Part shown: one piece after another, positions 24,841 through 33,621 of the stretch
Numbering within the stretch: the first letter of the stretch is position 1
Layout: the number at the start of each line of letters is the position of its first letter
Assembly (NCBI RefSeq): GCF_009883055.1
Contig: NZ_WWVR01000003.1
Span: forward strand, 1-64,000
Length of the DNA stretch: 64,000 nt
From: Blautia sp. BIOML-A1
GTDB lineage: Bacteria; Bacillota; Clostridia; Lachnospirales; Lachnospiraceae
Direction of reading: 5' to 3'
The notes under the pieces: model-generated
Told to the model about the DNA's origin: nothing
The model's input: only the letters and a program-made list of their open reading frames with translations
Databases searched by the model: none
Program-made: the position numbers and the translations under genes

Positions 24841-26400
24841 TTAATCCAATGTTCTATGTTCCTGTTGGCTGACATAATACTCCACTGCTTCCTGTAAACT
24901 GCATCCTGCCCTATGGATTCGACTTATTACACTGCTTTTATTTATTCCTAATTCCTCACAGCATACTTTAAGCGATGGATAAACAGTTCCATGATATTCA
25001 AATTCCGGGTTACTTAACTTTTTTTTCCTTTTTCTCGTCATAAAATGTGTAAACGATTCTTCAAGAGAACAATTCTTATCTCGTGCTCTTTGTCTCACAC
25101 ATATATCATCAATACCATATTTTTGACAACATGCCCGGAGACTTCGATATTCTATTCCTTTAAATGTAAATTTTTGTATTCTTTCGGCAATCATATCTTT
25201 ATTTTCAATAAAATGCTCCAATGATTCTTCCATAGTACAATTCAATCTATATTTTCTTGAAGATACACTGTCAGCGTTGACTCCATATTCCAGACAGCAT
25301 TCTTCCAAAGACCTATAGGTTTTGTCTCTAAAAATAAATACCGACGGCTGTATTTCCATTCTGGCTTTCTTTATGAAATGATCCAAAGATTCTTCAATGC
25401 TGCATTCTGTTGTTTTGGCACGGTTACGCACACTGGAAGCATTAACGCCGTATTCAGCACAACATGCTGAAACACTTTTATACTTTTTCCCTTTATAAAA
25501 GAATTGCATTTTCGGTGTTTCTGTTTCCTTTTTTTGAATATAATATTTCACAGCTTCTTCCCATGTACACTTTTTTCGCCAAGCTCTACTGCGTACACTA
25601 GATTCATTAATTCCATAGAATTCACAACATTGTCCAAGTGAGATATATTTATTTCCCTCATAAAAAAAAGCCTCTTTCGCACGATGCCTTTCTTTAGACA
25701 TCACCTGATTTTCAGGAATTTCTTCTTTTTTCGTTACTTCTTTTGGCATACAACCTTCCATATGAGAGATAATTTCTTCCATAACATCCGCGTGAGGACG
25801 TTTCGCTTTAAATACTGCTGAACTTACTGACTTTGGCTTTAATCCATACGCAAGACAACATTCCGTAAAATTTTTGTATTCTTTTCCACGGAATTCAAAG
25901 GCTCTTTTCTCTTTAGATTTGATATAATGTGTAATCGCACGTGTAGAAGAAACCCCATTCTTTTCCATATACAAACGTACGGATATAGGATTTATTCCCA
26001 GGTCTTCACAACATTGAGGCAGTGATGGGTATTTCACACCATGATATGTGATTTCATGTGCTTTTTTCCATTCTATTGCCCGTTCAATCGCTTCCTGTGG
26101 TGTGCATTTTCGATTCCACATATCGGTCTTGACAGAATCTTCGTTTAAATCATAAAATTCGCAGCAGGTCTTAATGCTGGCCCATTTTCGATTTCGGAAT
26201 ATGATCTCTTTATTTTTTTTCAATTCAATAAAATGTGTAATTGCTTCTTCAGTATTGCATTTATATTGATTCTGGTACGACATTACACTACGGTAACATA
26301 TTCCATAAACTTTGCAGCATTGACGTTTACTTTCAAAAGTCTTTCCATTATATACAAATTTGAATTTCTCCCTATAGTTTGATCTGATTTTACGTGGCAT
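24841..26400 (-). CDS. protein of nine tandem CC/YG repeats, probable DNA-binding array
   Basis: A 519-residue protein made almost wholly of nine ~50-56-residue repeats at about residues 12-64, 65-115, 116-166, 167-243 (with a ~25-residue linker), 244-297, 298-352, 353-408, 409-464 and 465-519. Each reads roughly: aromatic-x-aromatic, GK-x-Y-x-SL, a conserved CC pair, YGI/YGV, four variable residues, SV-x-x-R, a basic stretch, C-S-x-EEA, then H-F/Y-I. The SL..CC..YGI...SV.R core looks like a short helix-turn-helix, reminiscent of the IENR1/NUMOD-type modules in homing endonucleases, but no nuclease domain is present. The start is the ATG at 26400 after AAAGGAGG; a longer frame crosses the upstream terminator. 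It is preceded by leader L1 and followed by xis-int. Function unknown; sequence-specific DNA binding is inferred. Confidence 0.85.
   Translation of the reverse strand: MPRKIRSNYREKFKFVYNGKTFESKRQCCKVYGICYRSVMSYQNQYKCNTEEAITHFIELKKNKEIIFRNRKWASIKTCCEFYDLNEDSVKTDMWNRKCTPQEAIERAIEWKKAHEITYHGVKYPSLPQCCEDLGINPISVRLYMEKNGVSSTRAITHYIKSKEKRAFEFRGKEYKNFTECCLAYGLKPKSVSSAVFKAKRPHADVMEEIISHMEGCMPKEVTKKEEIPENQVMSKERHRAKEAFFYEGNKYISLGQCCEFYGINESSVRSRAWRKKCTWEEAVKYYIQKKETETPKMQFFYKGKKYKSVSACCAEYGVNASSVRNRAKTTECSIEESLDHFIKKARMEIQPSVFIFRDKTYRSLEECCLEYGVNADSVSSRKYRLNCTMEESLEHFIENKDMIAERIQKFTFKGIEYRSLRACCQKYGIDDICVRQRARDKNCSLEESFTHFMTRKRKKKLSNPEFEYHGTVYPSLKVCCEELGINKSSVISRIHRAGCSLQEAVEYYVSQQEHRTLD
24844..26367 (-). 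repeat. nine-unit coding repeat, about 153-168 bp per unit
   Basis: The repeats of the preceding protein, diverged at DNA level so that they are clear only in translation. Units differ most at the four residues between YGI and SV and in the basic stretch after SV-x-x-R, the positions expected to face DNA in a helix-turn-helix. Confidence 0.8.
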
Positions 26401-26463
26401 AAAAACTTCTTTCCTCCTTTTGGCGTGATTGGATCTGATACATGTCAAAACATTTTGCCAAAC

Positions 26464-26508
26464 AAAAAAAGACACTCCAAGAGTCCATTTTACTCTTTTT
26501 GTGTCTTT
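26464..26508 (-). terminator. leader terminator L1 (attenuator)
   Basis: A long hairpin (outer arm 26468-26475 with 26501-26508, inner arm AGAGT/ACTCT) followed on the minus strand by TTTTTTTG. It lies between the promoter at 26604-26632 and the first gene at 26400, so transcription must pass it. Two smaller hairpins precede it: CCGC/GCGG at 26519-26530 and ATTCTGA/TCAGAAT at 26544-26564. The layout matches L2 and L3. Confidence 0.75.
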
Positions 26509-26603
26509 ATCGGTTGATCCGCAGACGCGGTATAAAGTATAAAATTCTGACCTCGTATCAGAATAAAATTTTATGCAATCTGCCTTGCAAAATGTTCAAT
26601 TTT

Positions 26604-26632
26604 ATCGTATCATTCCAGATATTTAATGTCAA
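26604..26632 (-). promoter_or_regulatory. promoter L1
   Basis: TTGACA (26627-26632) and TACGAT (26604-26609) with a 17-nt spacer on the minus strand. The leader from the predicted start to the terminator stem is about 130 nt. It drives the nine-repeat protein and possibly xis-int. Confidence 0.75.
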
Positions 26633-26774
26633 TTTCACTACAGGCTTTAAACAGTAGCAGCTGGGTAGTATTTTACTCGTATTCCTGCGAATACATGCAT
26701 AAACTGTTGCATACATGCAAATGCCCCTCCGGCCTTTTCACCAGAAAAGGGCACTTACAGAAGGCTTTTTGTAT

Positions 26775-26864
26775 TCATGTCATACAAAAAATCACATAAA
26801 TCAAGATTGGAAATGAAACAAACATAAGCCCAAAATCAACAAAGATCAATATCAGCCAAAGCAA
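26775..26864 (-). CDS. candidate 29-residue hydrophobic peptide
   Basis: A TTG start at 26864, eight nt after GGAGGAAAA, opens a 29-codon frame that is almost entirely hydrophobic (LLWLILIFVDFGLMF, then VSFPILIYVIF). It could be a single-span membrane peptide, perhaps toxin-like or a leader product. It lies after the PcfJ genes in the ~640-nt stretch before promoter L1 and is followed by a CCTTTTC/GAAAAGG hairpin (26733-26751). No family is recognised, and chance cannot be excluded. Confidence 0.35.
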   Translation of the reverse strand: MLWLILIFVDFGLMFVSFPILIYVIFCMT

Positions 26865-26885
26865 CTTTAATTTTTCCTCCAAAGC

Positions 26886-26921
26886 TCATCCTCCGTTTCG
26901 AGTATATTTAAGGAATTCCAT
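26886..26921 (-). CDS. candidate 11-residue leader ORF
   Basis: ATG at 26921 after AAGGGATTTT encodes 11 residues (MEFLKYTRNGG) whose stop overlaps another ATG, with the next gene's ribosome binding site inside or just after it. The arrangement resembles a coupled leader peptide for the hydrophobic peptide that follows. Very short, so only a candidate. The remaining bases up to 27039 are AT-rich with nothing else recognisable. Confidence 0.25.
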   Translation of the reverse strand: MEFLKYTRNGG

Positions 26922-27039
26922 AAAATCCCTTATACTTAAATAAAAGAGAATTTCAGAGCTGTTTCTGTAAATATCCCCAAATTTTCACAGGAATTTCATT
27001 TTACTGTTAAAGTTACTTTTGTGATATATCAATCTGCTA

Positions 27040-29229
27040 TTATGCGGCCTGTTCTTCCAGTTCTCGATTCCCAGCCTCCATTAAATCTTCCTCCAGAATT
27101 TCAGCAAGCAATTTGTTGCAATACCCAACACCGTTTACACGAACGCCTTTGCTGCGGAGCTCGTCAATCTCTTTTTTCCTAAGACTCTGACTTTTTACAG
27201 CCAGTTTATAATCTTCTTTTGCCAGTTTCTTTTTTAATTGTTTCTGCCATTTTATAAGAAACCCCCTTGCAAGCTCAATATCTTCATTCTGCTGGTTATA
27301 AAAAGTACGTGTCTGCCTTATGGTCCCATCCGGTTCCACTTCAAGCGTATAGTACGCCTCCGTTGGTTGTTCTGCCTTTCTCAAAAACAGGATATAGGAT
27401 TCCTGCTGGCTCATTCGTTCATAATAGGTTTCTGTATTATTTACGCAGTGATGCATCAGTTTTGCTTCATACAAAATGTCATCCACTTTTTCCGGCACAA
27501 CGATCTGATACTCTTTGTCCGCATATTCATATTTTTTCAAATCCCTGCATATACGATTCAGACCCGGATACTTCTTTTCCAGCTCTCCGGCTCTTAAAAT
27601 CAAATCTTTTGCTTCTATCTCTTTTATCATTTCATTATGTCTCTGCATGAGTTTTCGTGCACGGTAGATAACAGAATCCTGCACATTCACTCCGACCCGA
27701 ATTGCCATATTGAGATAATCCTTCCATGTTTTGATCAGGTCTTTCACGGATTCCCCACTTTCTGCTGCCTGCTTTTCCAGATAATTTTTGATCTGTAAAG
27801 GGGCCATACGATCCATAATGAACATAAGATCCGCTGGTTTAAGCTTTTCCCGGCACATCCACGAAATCACATCGTCACGGATCAATTTGTTTTGGGCTTT
27901 TTCAAGTAATAGCCATTGAAGAAAAATCTCTCCCCCATTGTTTGTACGCAGCCTTTTTAAGCGGAATCTATCAATTCCCAGTGCTTTTCCAAGGTCTCCG
28001 GAATCTTCACAATAGATCTGTGCTTTATTATCCATAATGTCCTCTGCCAGATGATAAAGTCCTGCTTTAATGAGCCGTTCCAGATAAGGTCTTTCTTTAA
28101 CCATTTCAAAAAAACTTACCGGATCTAAAAACCTTTTGACTTTTGCATATTCGTAGAATCCTGTCCTACGGAATGTCCTGTTTTTAATGCCATACAGTGA
28201 TTTTCCATAAATATTTCCCATATTATATTTTTCATATGTCATATAGCCACCGTAACCTGGATACAGTGGAACCTGTAATTTACCCTGGATCCATCGGTTT
28301 TCTTTTGTCCAATGATGACGGCCGAAATAATATTCTTTCGTATTTAATTCTTCATCATACAGGATTCTCCGGCGCTCAAAGAAAGAATATACTGGTTTTT
28401 TATATGAGCTGCTTACTATGAGCATCTGAAGCTGGAATTCTCTCAAAACAAACACATTATTTCCACAGGTCTGAAGCAGGTATGCAGTCTCTTTTTGGGT
28501 TTCTATATTTTTGGCCCGGCCTAATGCTTTATATTGAATCTGATGTCTGCATTTTGGGCAATTCCCCACTGCATTATGGTGAGGATGGCTGATTGGAACT
28601 TCGCTTTCACACCAACTACAATATCCTGTCTGATCTTTCCTGCGGCTGTAATGATAAAAGATAAAATTCTGGGTAATTCCAACTTTTTTCTGCCATCTCA
28701 GCCAGTCTTTCGGAACTTCTGGGAGTCTATCCATACACTGATCCCAGTTTGTCAGAATTTTTTCATATTTCATTCCCAGCCTCCGGTGTCTCTGGTCACA
28801 TTGATATACATACAGTGCATAAAAAGCATCGTCATATTCACTTTCAAGATACTTTTGGATCAACGCTGTATCCGCCTCTTTCATATAAGAATTTTCCTGA
28901 TATAACCATTTTGAAAAAATGGTCTTATCCAGCATACTTTCTGACCATTTTTTTGTCTGGTAATCATACCCTTTAAAAACATCGTTCTTTTTATCAACGT
29001 ATAATGTATATACAGGTTTCCGACAGTCCGTGGAAAGATATTCTGCCAGATAAAATGCTACTTTTAAAATATTGTTTTCTACTTCTGCACGTAAATATAG
29101 CCCCCTCTGATAAATCAGCTGCTCCGTATAGTATCCTTCATCTCTTACCGGCACATCTTCTTTTGCAAGTTTTATCAGTTCATCCGTAGCTTCCAGCAAT
29201 TTCATGTTACGCAATTCTTTTTTATTCAT
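27040..29229 (-). CDS. PcfJ-like protein, second copy
   Basis: A 729-residue protein of the PcfJ type (named from plasmid pCF10, function not established). The start is the ATG at 29229 (MNKKELRN), preceded by AAGGAGAGG. Near residue 210 a CSWC and CPKC pair forms a probable zinc ribbon. The C-terminal PcfJ core carries LMHHCVNNTETYYERM, YILFLRK and YYTLEVEPDGTIRQ, the pattern that recurs in the family and suggests a compact catalytic or binding domain with a conserved His-Cys. It shares the whole architecture with the 730-residue gene upstream, so the two are tandem paralogs. A 102-nt spacer with a perfect hairpin separates them. Confidence 0.8.
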   Translation of the reverse strand: MNKKELRNMKLLEATDELIKLAKEDVPVRDEGYYTEQLIYQRGLYLRAEVENNILKVAFYLAEYLSTDCRKPVYTLYVDKKNDVFKGYDYQTKKWSESMLDKTIFSKWLYQENSYMKEADTALIQKYLESEYDDAFYALYVYQCDQRHRRLGMKYEKILTNWDQCMDRLPEVPKDWLRWQKKVGITQNFIFYHYSRRKDQTGYCSWCESEVPISHPHHNAVGNCPKCRHQIQYKALGRAKNIETQKETAYLLQTCGNNVFVLREFQLQMLIVSSSYKKPVYSFFERRRILYDEELNTKEYYFGRHHWTKENRWIQGKLQVPLYPGYGGYMTYEKYNMGNIYGKSLYGIKNRTFRRTGFYEYAKVKRFLDPVSFFEMVKERPYLERLIKAGLYHLAEDIMDNKAQIYCEDSGDLGKALGIDRFRLKRLRTNNGGEIFLQWLLLEKAQNKLIRDDVISWMCREKLKPADLMFIMDRMAPLQIKNYLEKQAAESGESVKDLIKTWKDYLNMAIRVGVNVQDSVIYRARKLMQRHNEMIKEIEAKDLILRAGELEKKYPGLNRICRDLKKYEYADKEYQIVVPEKVDDILYEAKLMHHCVNNTETYYERMSQQESYILFLRKAEQPTEAYYTLEVEPDGTIRQTRTFYNQQNEDIELARGFLIKWQKQLKKKLAKEDYKLAVKSQSLRKKEIDELRSKGVRVNGVGYCNKLLAEILEEDLMEAGNRELEEQAA

Positions 29230-29287
29230 TTCCGTCCTCTCCTTCATTTTCTGCTGTATATAATGTCATTTTCTCTTTTCTGCTCAA

Positions 29288-29314
29288 ATGCAGCAGGGGA
29301 ACTCCCTGCCGCAT
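29288..29314 (-). other. hairpin between the two PcfJ-like genes
   Basis: Four plus six bp of stem (ATGC then GCAGGG, pairing with CCCTGC then GCAT) around a 5-nt loop, with one mismatch. No T run follows, so it is more likely an RNA processing or stability element than a terminator. Confidence 0.45.
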
Positions 29315-29331
29315 CCACTTTATCCTTTTAT

Positions 29332-31524
29332 TTACGCCGCTATTTCAGTAGGGCTTTCTCCGTTTTCTGCCGATTCCACTGGTAGGTCCATTAAGTCTTT
29401 CTCTAAAAGATCAGCCAGAAGTTCCCCAGCAAATGCTCCGCCATGGACAACTACATGCTTATCACGTATCTCCTGATAGTTCTGCTGCCTGAGCTTCCTG
29501 CTTTCTTCTGTGCTCTTACGATCTTTTTTGGTTAATCGCTTCTGAATTTCCTTCTGCCACAATGTTAAAAAAGAAGTCACCTTATCAATGTCCTTATTTT
29601 GACGGTTAAATTCCGCACGTTTTTGCCGGATGGTTCCATCTGGTTCAACTTCCAGTGTATAAAACGGTACTTTCGGATTCTCTTTTTCCCGCAAAAACAG
29701 GATATAGCTTTCCTTTGAAACGATCCGGTCAAAATAAGTATCCGTCTTATTTACACAGTGATGAAGCGTATCACCTTCATATAGGATGTCATCGATACTC
29801 TTTGGCGCAATAACCTGATATTCACCGTCACTGAACTCATATTTTTCTTTCAAATCAATGAGATGTTTCTGAAATCCGACATACTTTTCTTCCAGCTCCC
29901 TGCGTCGGATTCCGCGTTTCATTTCTTCTATCTTCAAAACCGCCTCTTTATGGCGCAGTTGAAGATCTTTGGTACGGTAAATAATGGAATCATGTATATC
30001 CATTCCCAGTCTTTTTGCCATAGAAAGATAATCGTTCCACACCTGCAGCACATGGCTGATATCATCCCCGGATTTTTCTGATTGTTTCACAAGATAATGT
30101 CGAATCTGGCAGATGCTCATCTGATCCAGAACAAACTTCAGGTCGTTTGGTTCAAATCCTTCTTTTACCATCCAGCATATTTCTTCATCCCCGATTGTTT
30201 TTCCTGTACTCTTTTCAAGTTGCAGCCATTTAAGTTCTTTTACCCCGCCATTCATATCTCGGAGTCTTCGAAACTCTTTCTTATCTACGGACAGGAATTC
30301 TGTTGGTTTTCTGCCTTTCCTTTTTATTGCATCTGCTGCCCTGTGGTCCAGTACATCATCAACTAACTGGAAAAGCCCCGCTTTTACAATCTGTTCCAGT
30401 ACCGGGTATGTCTTCCACAGGTAAAGATATTTTCCAGGATCTATCTTTTTCTGACCAAGAGCGTACTCACGCAGACCTGTTTCTTTTAATTCATGCCTGG
30501 ACAGATCCGACAGGGTATATGGATAAACCATTCCTTTATATTGACTGTCACAGCAAGTATAATACCAAGAACTTCTACACGAAATCCAACGCATTTCCCG
30601 TTGTTTGAACAGATCATAAACGAAATTGGAAATTTCCTTTCCATTTGCAGAGAAGATTCTTCTCTGCTCTTCATGGCAGGTAGTTTCGCAATCTGTATAG
30701 CCGCCCCTTTTATACCACGTTCTGGCATGAAAGATCCGGAGCACAAAACCAGAAGTCTTGCGTCTCCTTTGGATAAGATAGACTCTGTACCACTTTGTAC
30801 AAAATCTTCCAGACTTTCCCACAGAACGAAAAGTAATCGGTTGTCCACACACATTGCACTGTCCTTTCTGGTTATATTTGGGTGAGCGGATAGGAACATG
30901 TTTTTTGCAATATGTACAGTATCCTTCTGTAGCACCATTTTTCTGATACTTGTAGAAGATATAGTGTTCCGTAATTCCATATTTTGAAACCCATCCGATC
31001 CAGTTCTTAGGCAGTCCAGATATAGTTTTCATCACCTGGTCCCATGAATCTGTAAGTTTTTTATCATGACGTATCCTTTGTTCTTTACGGATATTCGCCT
31101 GAAACTCTTCCAGTGCCCGGATTGCAGGCTGCATTGTCTTTAAATATTTTTGGATGACCTTTGTATCACAGTCATTTACATAGATGTTGCCAAGATTAAT
31201 CCTTACATCCCATAAGATACTTTCAAGAAGTGCCTTTCTCCATTTTTTTAATTTTTCATCATAGGTAATAAACCGTCTCTCTTTTCTGCTGATAAACAGA
31301 CGGTACCTCGGAAAGTTTATATTCTCCTCAATATCCGTTACGGCAAACAGATACACTTTTAAAATTCCTTTTTCTACTGCTGCCCGACAATACATCCGAT
31401 ATTTTCCGGGTTCACCCCTTTGTTTCTCCAATGGACTCAAAGATATTTCAGTTTTCTTTGCATCTGCGATATGTCTGTTCATCACTTTTAATGGTTTTAA
31501 TTCCATCAACATCTTTTTTCTCAT
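29332..31524 (-). CDS. PcfJ-like protein, first copy
   Basis: A 730-residue paralog of the preceding gene. It has the same order: N-terminal region, a CTYC/CNVC zinc-ribbon-like pair near residues 203-225, a long helical middle, then the PcfJ core with TLHHCVNKTDTYFDRI, YILFLREKEN and YTLEVEPDGTIRQ. It overlaps the upstream 180-residue gene by 4 nt (ATGA). PcfJ/PcfK genes are usual passengers of conjugative plasmids and ICEs of Firmicutes, which supports a mobile origin for this segment. The molecular role is unknown. Confidence 0.82.
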   Translation of the reverse strand: MRKKMLMELKPLKVMNRHIADAKKTEISLSPLEKQRGEPGKYRMYCRAAVEKGILKVYLFAVTDIEENINFPRYRLFISRKERRFITYDEKLKKWRKALLESILWDVRINLGNIYVNDCDTKVIQKYLKTMQPAIRALEEFQANIRKEQRIRHDKKLTDSWDQVMKTISGLPKNWIGWVSKYGITEHYIFYKYQKNGATEGYCTYCKKHVPIRSPKYNQKGQCNVCGQPITFRSVGKSGRFCTKWYRVYLIQRRRKTSGFVLRIFHARTWYKRGGYTDCETTCHEEQRRIFSANGKEISNFVYDLFKQREMRWISCRSSWYYTCCDSQYKGMVYPYTLSDLSRHELKETGLREYALGQKKIDPGKYLYLWKTYPVLEQIVKAGLFQLVDDVLDHRAADAIKRKGRKPTEFLSVDKKEFRRLRDMNGGVKELKWLQLEKSTGKTIGDEEICWMVKEGFEPNDLKFVLDQMSICQIRHYLVKQSEKSGDDISHVLQVWNDYLSMAKRLGMDIHDSIIYRTKDLQLRHKEAVLKIEEMKRGIRRRELEEKYVGFQKHLIDLKEKYEFSDGEYQVIAPKSIDDILYEGDTLHHCVNKTDTYFDRIVSKESYILFLREKENPKVPFYTLEVEPDGTIRQKRAEFNRQNKDIDKVTSFLTLWQKEIQKRLTKKDRKSTEESRKLRQQNYQEIRDKHVVVHGGAFAGELLADLLEKDLMDLPVESAENGESPTEIAA

Positions 31525-32063
31525 AACTCCACCAGCTTTCCAGTCACATCAATCCATGCTTCCTCCGGATATTTCCGACCATCGATACAGATGACCCCAA
31601 TTTCCAGGATCTGGCTGTTGCCAGGCTGCTCCTTTAAAAGTAACAGTAAATCGCCCTTTTGTCCTTTGGCTTTGGGGGCTTTTCCACGTACAATACAAAA
31701 TCCGTTGCAACTGGTCCCGCTTTCTTTTGCAACATGGGAGTTCCATTTCCGGTTTGGATATTTCGCCATGTAAGCAGCTCCATGTAATAACAGGCTTCTC
31801 AATTCAATTTTCTTTAACAGGCGCATCTTTGTGCAGGAGATTTTTGAATCTTCTCCATCTTCATCCAAATCCCCTGATGCATCTACTATGTAATACGCGG
31901 AATTTTTCCAATTCGGATAATAGCAGAGACAATCCAGTGGGTTTTCTGCACAATGAAATCCATTTTGTCTACAGTTTGCTTTTTCCGTTTCATTTATGCC
32001 ATACTCCTGAAACTGAAAGCCCCGACATTTCAAATCCTTTTGAAATCCTTTATATGCGATCAT
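31521..32063 (-). CDS. mobile-element protein of the MIAYKGF type (DUF7666-like)
   Basis: A 180-residue protein beginning MIAYKGFQKDLKCRGFQF and continuing with a GFHCAENPLDCLCYYP segment. This beginning is common in small phage and ICE proteins whose function is not known; I believe they are grouped as DUF7666 but am not certain. The start follows GGAGAAGGAT. It is coupled by a 4-nt overlap to the first PcfJ-like gene and lies 11 nt after the PcfK-like gene. Confidence 0.65.
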   Translation of the reverse strand: MIAYKGFQKDLKCRGFQFQEYGINETEKANCRQNGFHCAENPLDCLCYYPNWKNSAYYIVDASGDLDEDGEDSKISCTKMRLLKKIELRSLLLHGAAYMAKYPNRKWNSHVAKESGTSCNGFCIVRGKAPKAKGQKGDLLLLLKEQPGNSQILEIGVICIDGRKYPEEAWIDVTGKLVEL

Positions 32064-32074
32064 ATCCTTCTCCT

Positions 32075-32794
32075 TTAACTCTCTTTCGGCTGCATCATGT
32101 CAAACAAGGACATCTGCCCGGAATCTTTTGATTTTTTCTTGCTGATATGCTTTTCTTCCTGCTCCGCTGCTTCTTTGGGATGCACCTCGGAATCTTTTTT
32201 TGTCCCCTGGTTTTTCGGTATTGTTTTCGTTCTCTTATTTACCGAATCCCATTCCTTTTGAATCTTTTTCTTTTCTTCCTGCTCTTTTTCTGCTATTTCT
32301 TTTTCATCATCTTTCGCATAATATTCAAGTACCCAGGGAAAAACCTGGTCGTCGGAGAGTGCCAGGCCAGTATTGGCCCGAATGCCGTTCTCTCCCTTTT
32401 TTTTCGCTTCCTCCAGTGCAATGTTATAGGCTTTTTGCGTCACGTAATCCAAACATCTCTGAAGCATCTTATGTTTTTTTAACACCTGTGCATCTAAAGC
32501 AGAATCCGTTTTGGCAAGATTTACAAGATACTGTCCTATGATGTCTGCAAAGCCTGCATCCTTTAAGGCAAACACTTCTGCACGCAGTTTTTCAGACGCA
32601 TTCGCAAACTTTCTTTCCTCAATCGGTATATCAACCAGCCGGTAGCGGCTGCCCTGAATAAATTCCTCTGTCTGTTTTTTGGAAACTGCATGTGCTTTGG
32701 CAAGTTCCCGCACACCATCCATATTCCCGCTCTGGCGGTAATACAATGCTGCTGTATTTAATTCTTCTGCAGTTTTTATGATCTCATTTAACAT
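32075..32794 (-). CDS. PcfK-like protein
   Basis: A 239-residue protein; the start is the ATG at 32794 (MLNEIIKTAEEL) after GAAGGGACC. The middle (IIGQYLVNLAKTDSALDAQ, then a central KAYNIALEEAKKKG helix and ALSDDQVFPWVLEYYAKDDE) matches the PcfK pattern, and the C-terminal half is a highly charged Lys/Glu tail ending in QMSLFDMM, a short motif that resembles a sliding-clamp binding peptide (Q-x-x-L/M-F). PcfK genes commonly accompany PcfJ genes, as here. Clamp binding is inference from the peptide alone. Confidence 0.7.
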   Translation of the reverse strand: MLNEIIKTAEELNTAALYYRQSGNMDGVRELAKAHAVSKKQTEEFIQGSRYRLVDIPIEERKFANASEKLRAEVFALKDAGFADIIGQYLVNLAKTDSALDAQVLKKHKMLQRCLDYVTQKAYNIALEEAKKKGENGIRANTGLALSDDQVFPWVLEYYAKDDEKEIAEKEQEEKKKIQKEWDSVNKRTKTIPKNQGTKKDSEVHPKEAAEQEEKHISKKKSKDSGQMSLFDMMQPKES

Positions 32795-32861
32795 AATCGG
32801 TCCCTTCTTTCCTGATAAAAACATGAGGCAGAAGAAAAAATCTCCTGCCTCTGCCTGCTTT

Positions 32862-33275
32862 TTATGCCGCATTCATTTTCTGTTCAGCCGCTTCCATTTC
32901 TTTTTCTACTTCCAATGCAATCCTGCGTCTCTCTGCATCATCAGAATCCAAAAGGCTGATCATTTCCAGTACAATACGGCGAACCCATTCATTTTCCTCC
33001 CATCCTGCACAGATCTGACGGGCTTTTTCCGTCAGTTCCTTCCAGTCAGCATCTTCCAGATCCCTGCCACGATATTCCTTATAGAAAGAATAAATTTCTT
33101 TCATGGCTTTCGGTGCCTGAATCTTTGCCGCTTCATCCAAATTGGAAAGGAGCCCCATCAGCATGGGATGGTTTTTATATTTTTCAATCAAAGGACGGAT
33201 ACCGGTCTGAATTTTACCCGTATAAAGTCCCAAAAAATCATTAAATATTCCTGCAATCAATTTCTGATCTGTCAT
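32862..33275 (-). CDS. hypothetical helical protein
   Basis: A 137-residue, mostly helical, acidic protein with no family I recognise. The start at 33275 has AAGGAAGG upstream. It overlaps the upstream small gene by 35 nt and is 67 nt before the PcfK-like gene, clearly within operon L2. Confidence 0.65.
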   Translation of the reverse strand: MTDQKLIAGIFNDFLGLYTGKIQTGIRPLIEKYKNHPMLMGLLSNLDEAAKIQAPKAMKEIYSFYKEYRGRDLEDADWKELTEKARQICAGWEENEWVRRIVLEMISLLDSDDAERRRIALEVEKEMEAAEQKMNAA

Positions 33276-33576
33276 TCGTTTCCTTCCTTTCTGTTAATTT
33301 TCTTACTCTGCGCCTGACCGTAGATGGAAAACACTGAAATGCTTCCGATACTGCATCCTGGCTGTACCCCTGATCAAGAAGAGCCTTCATAGCCGCTGCC
33401 TGTTCTGTTTCCTTGAGCTTTCTTATGGACGGTTTCCGAACTTTCTTTTTCAGGATTTTCCGGCAAAGCGGATGATCTGGTCCGTATTCGTACATTGTGC
33501 TGGCTTCCGCTGCATTCAAATCGCACAGGATTGCGATCAGCAGACAGTAATATCCCTTATATTCGTCGTCTTTCAT
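33241..33576 (-). CDS. small helix-turn-helix protein
   Basis: A 111-residue protein. The C-terminal half (ALLDQGYSQDAVSEAF then CFPSTVRRRVRKL) has the look of a resolvase/Trp-type helix-turn-helix, so it may bind DNA. It is the second gene of operon L2 and overlaps the next by 35 nt. A regulatory role in the element is possible but not shown. Confidence 0.65.
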   Translation of the reverse strand: MKDDEYKGYYCLLIAILCDLNAAEASTMYEYGPDHPLCRKILKKKVRKPSIRKLKETEQAAAMKALLDQGYSQDAVSEAFQCFPSTVRRRVRKLTERKETNDRSEIDCRNI

Positions 33577-33621
33577 GCCGCACCACCTTTATTGCCTGGT
33601 TTTCAAATGTACCTCTTTACC

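Noticed and set aside
24844..26367. CRISPR-like regular spacing
   Set aside because: The units are coding, diverged at DNA level and visible only in translation; no short identical repeats with unique spacers exist.
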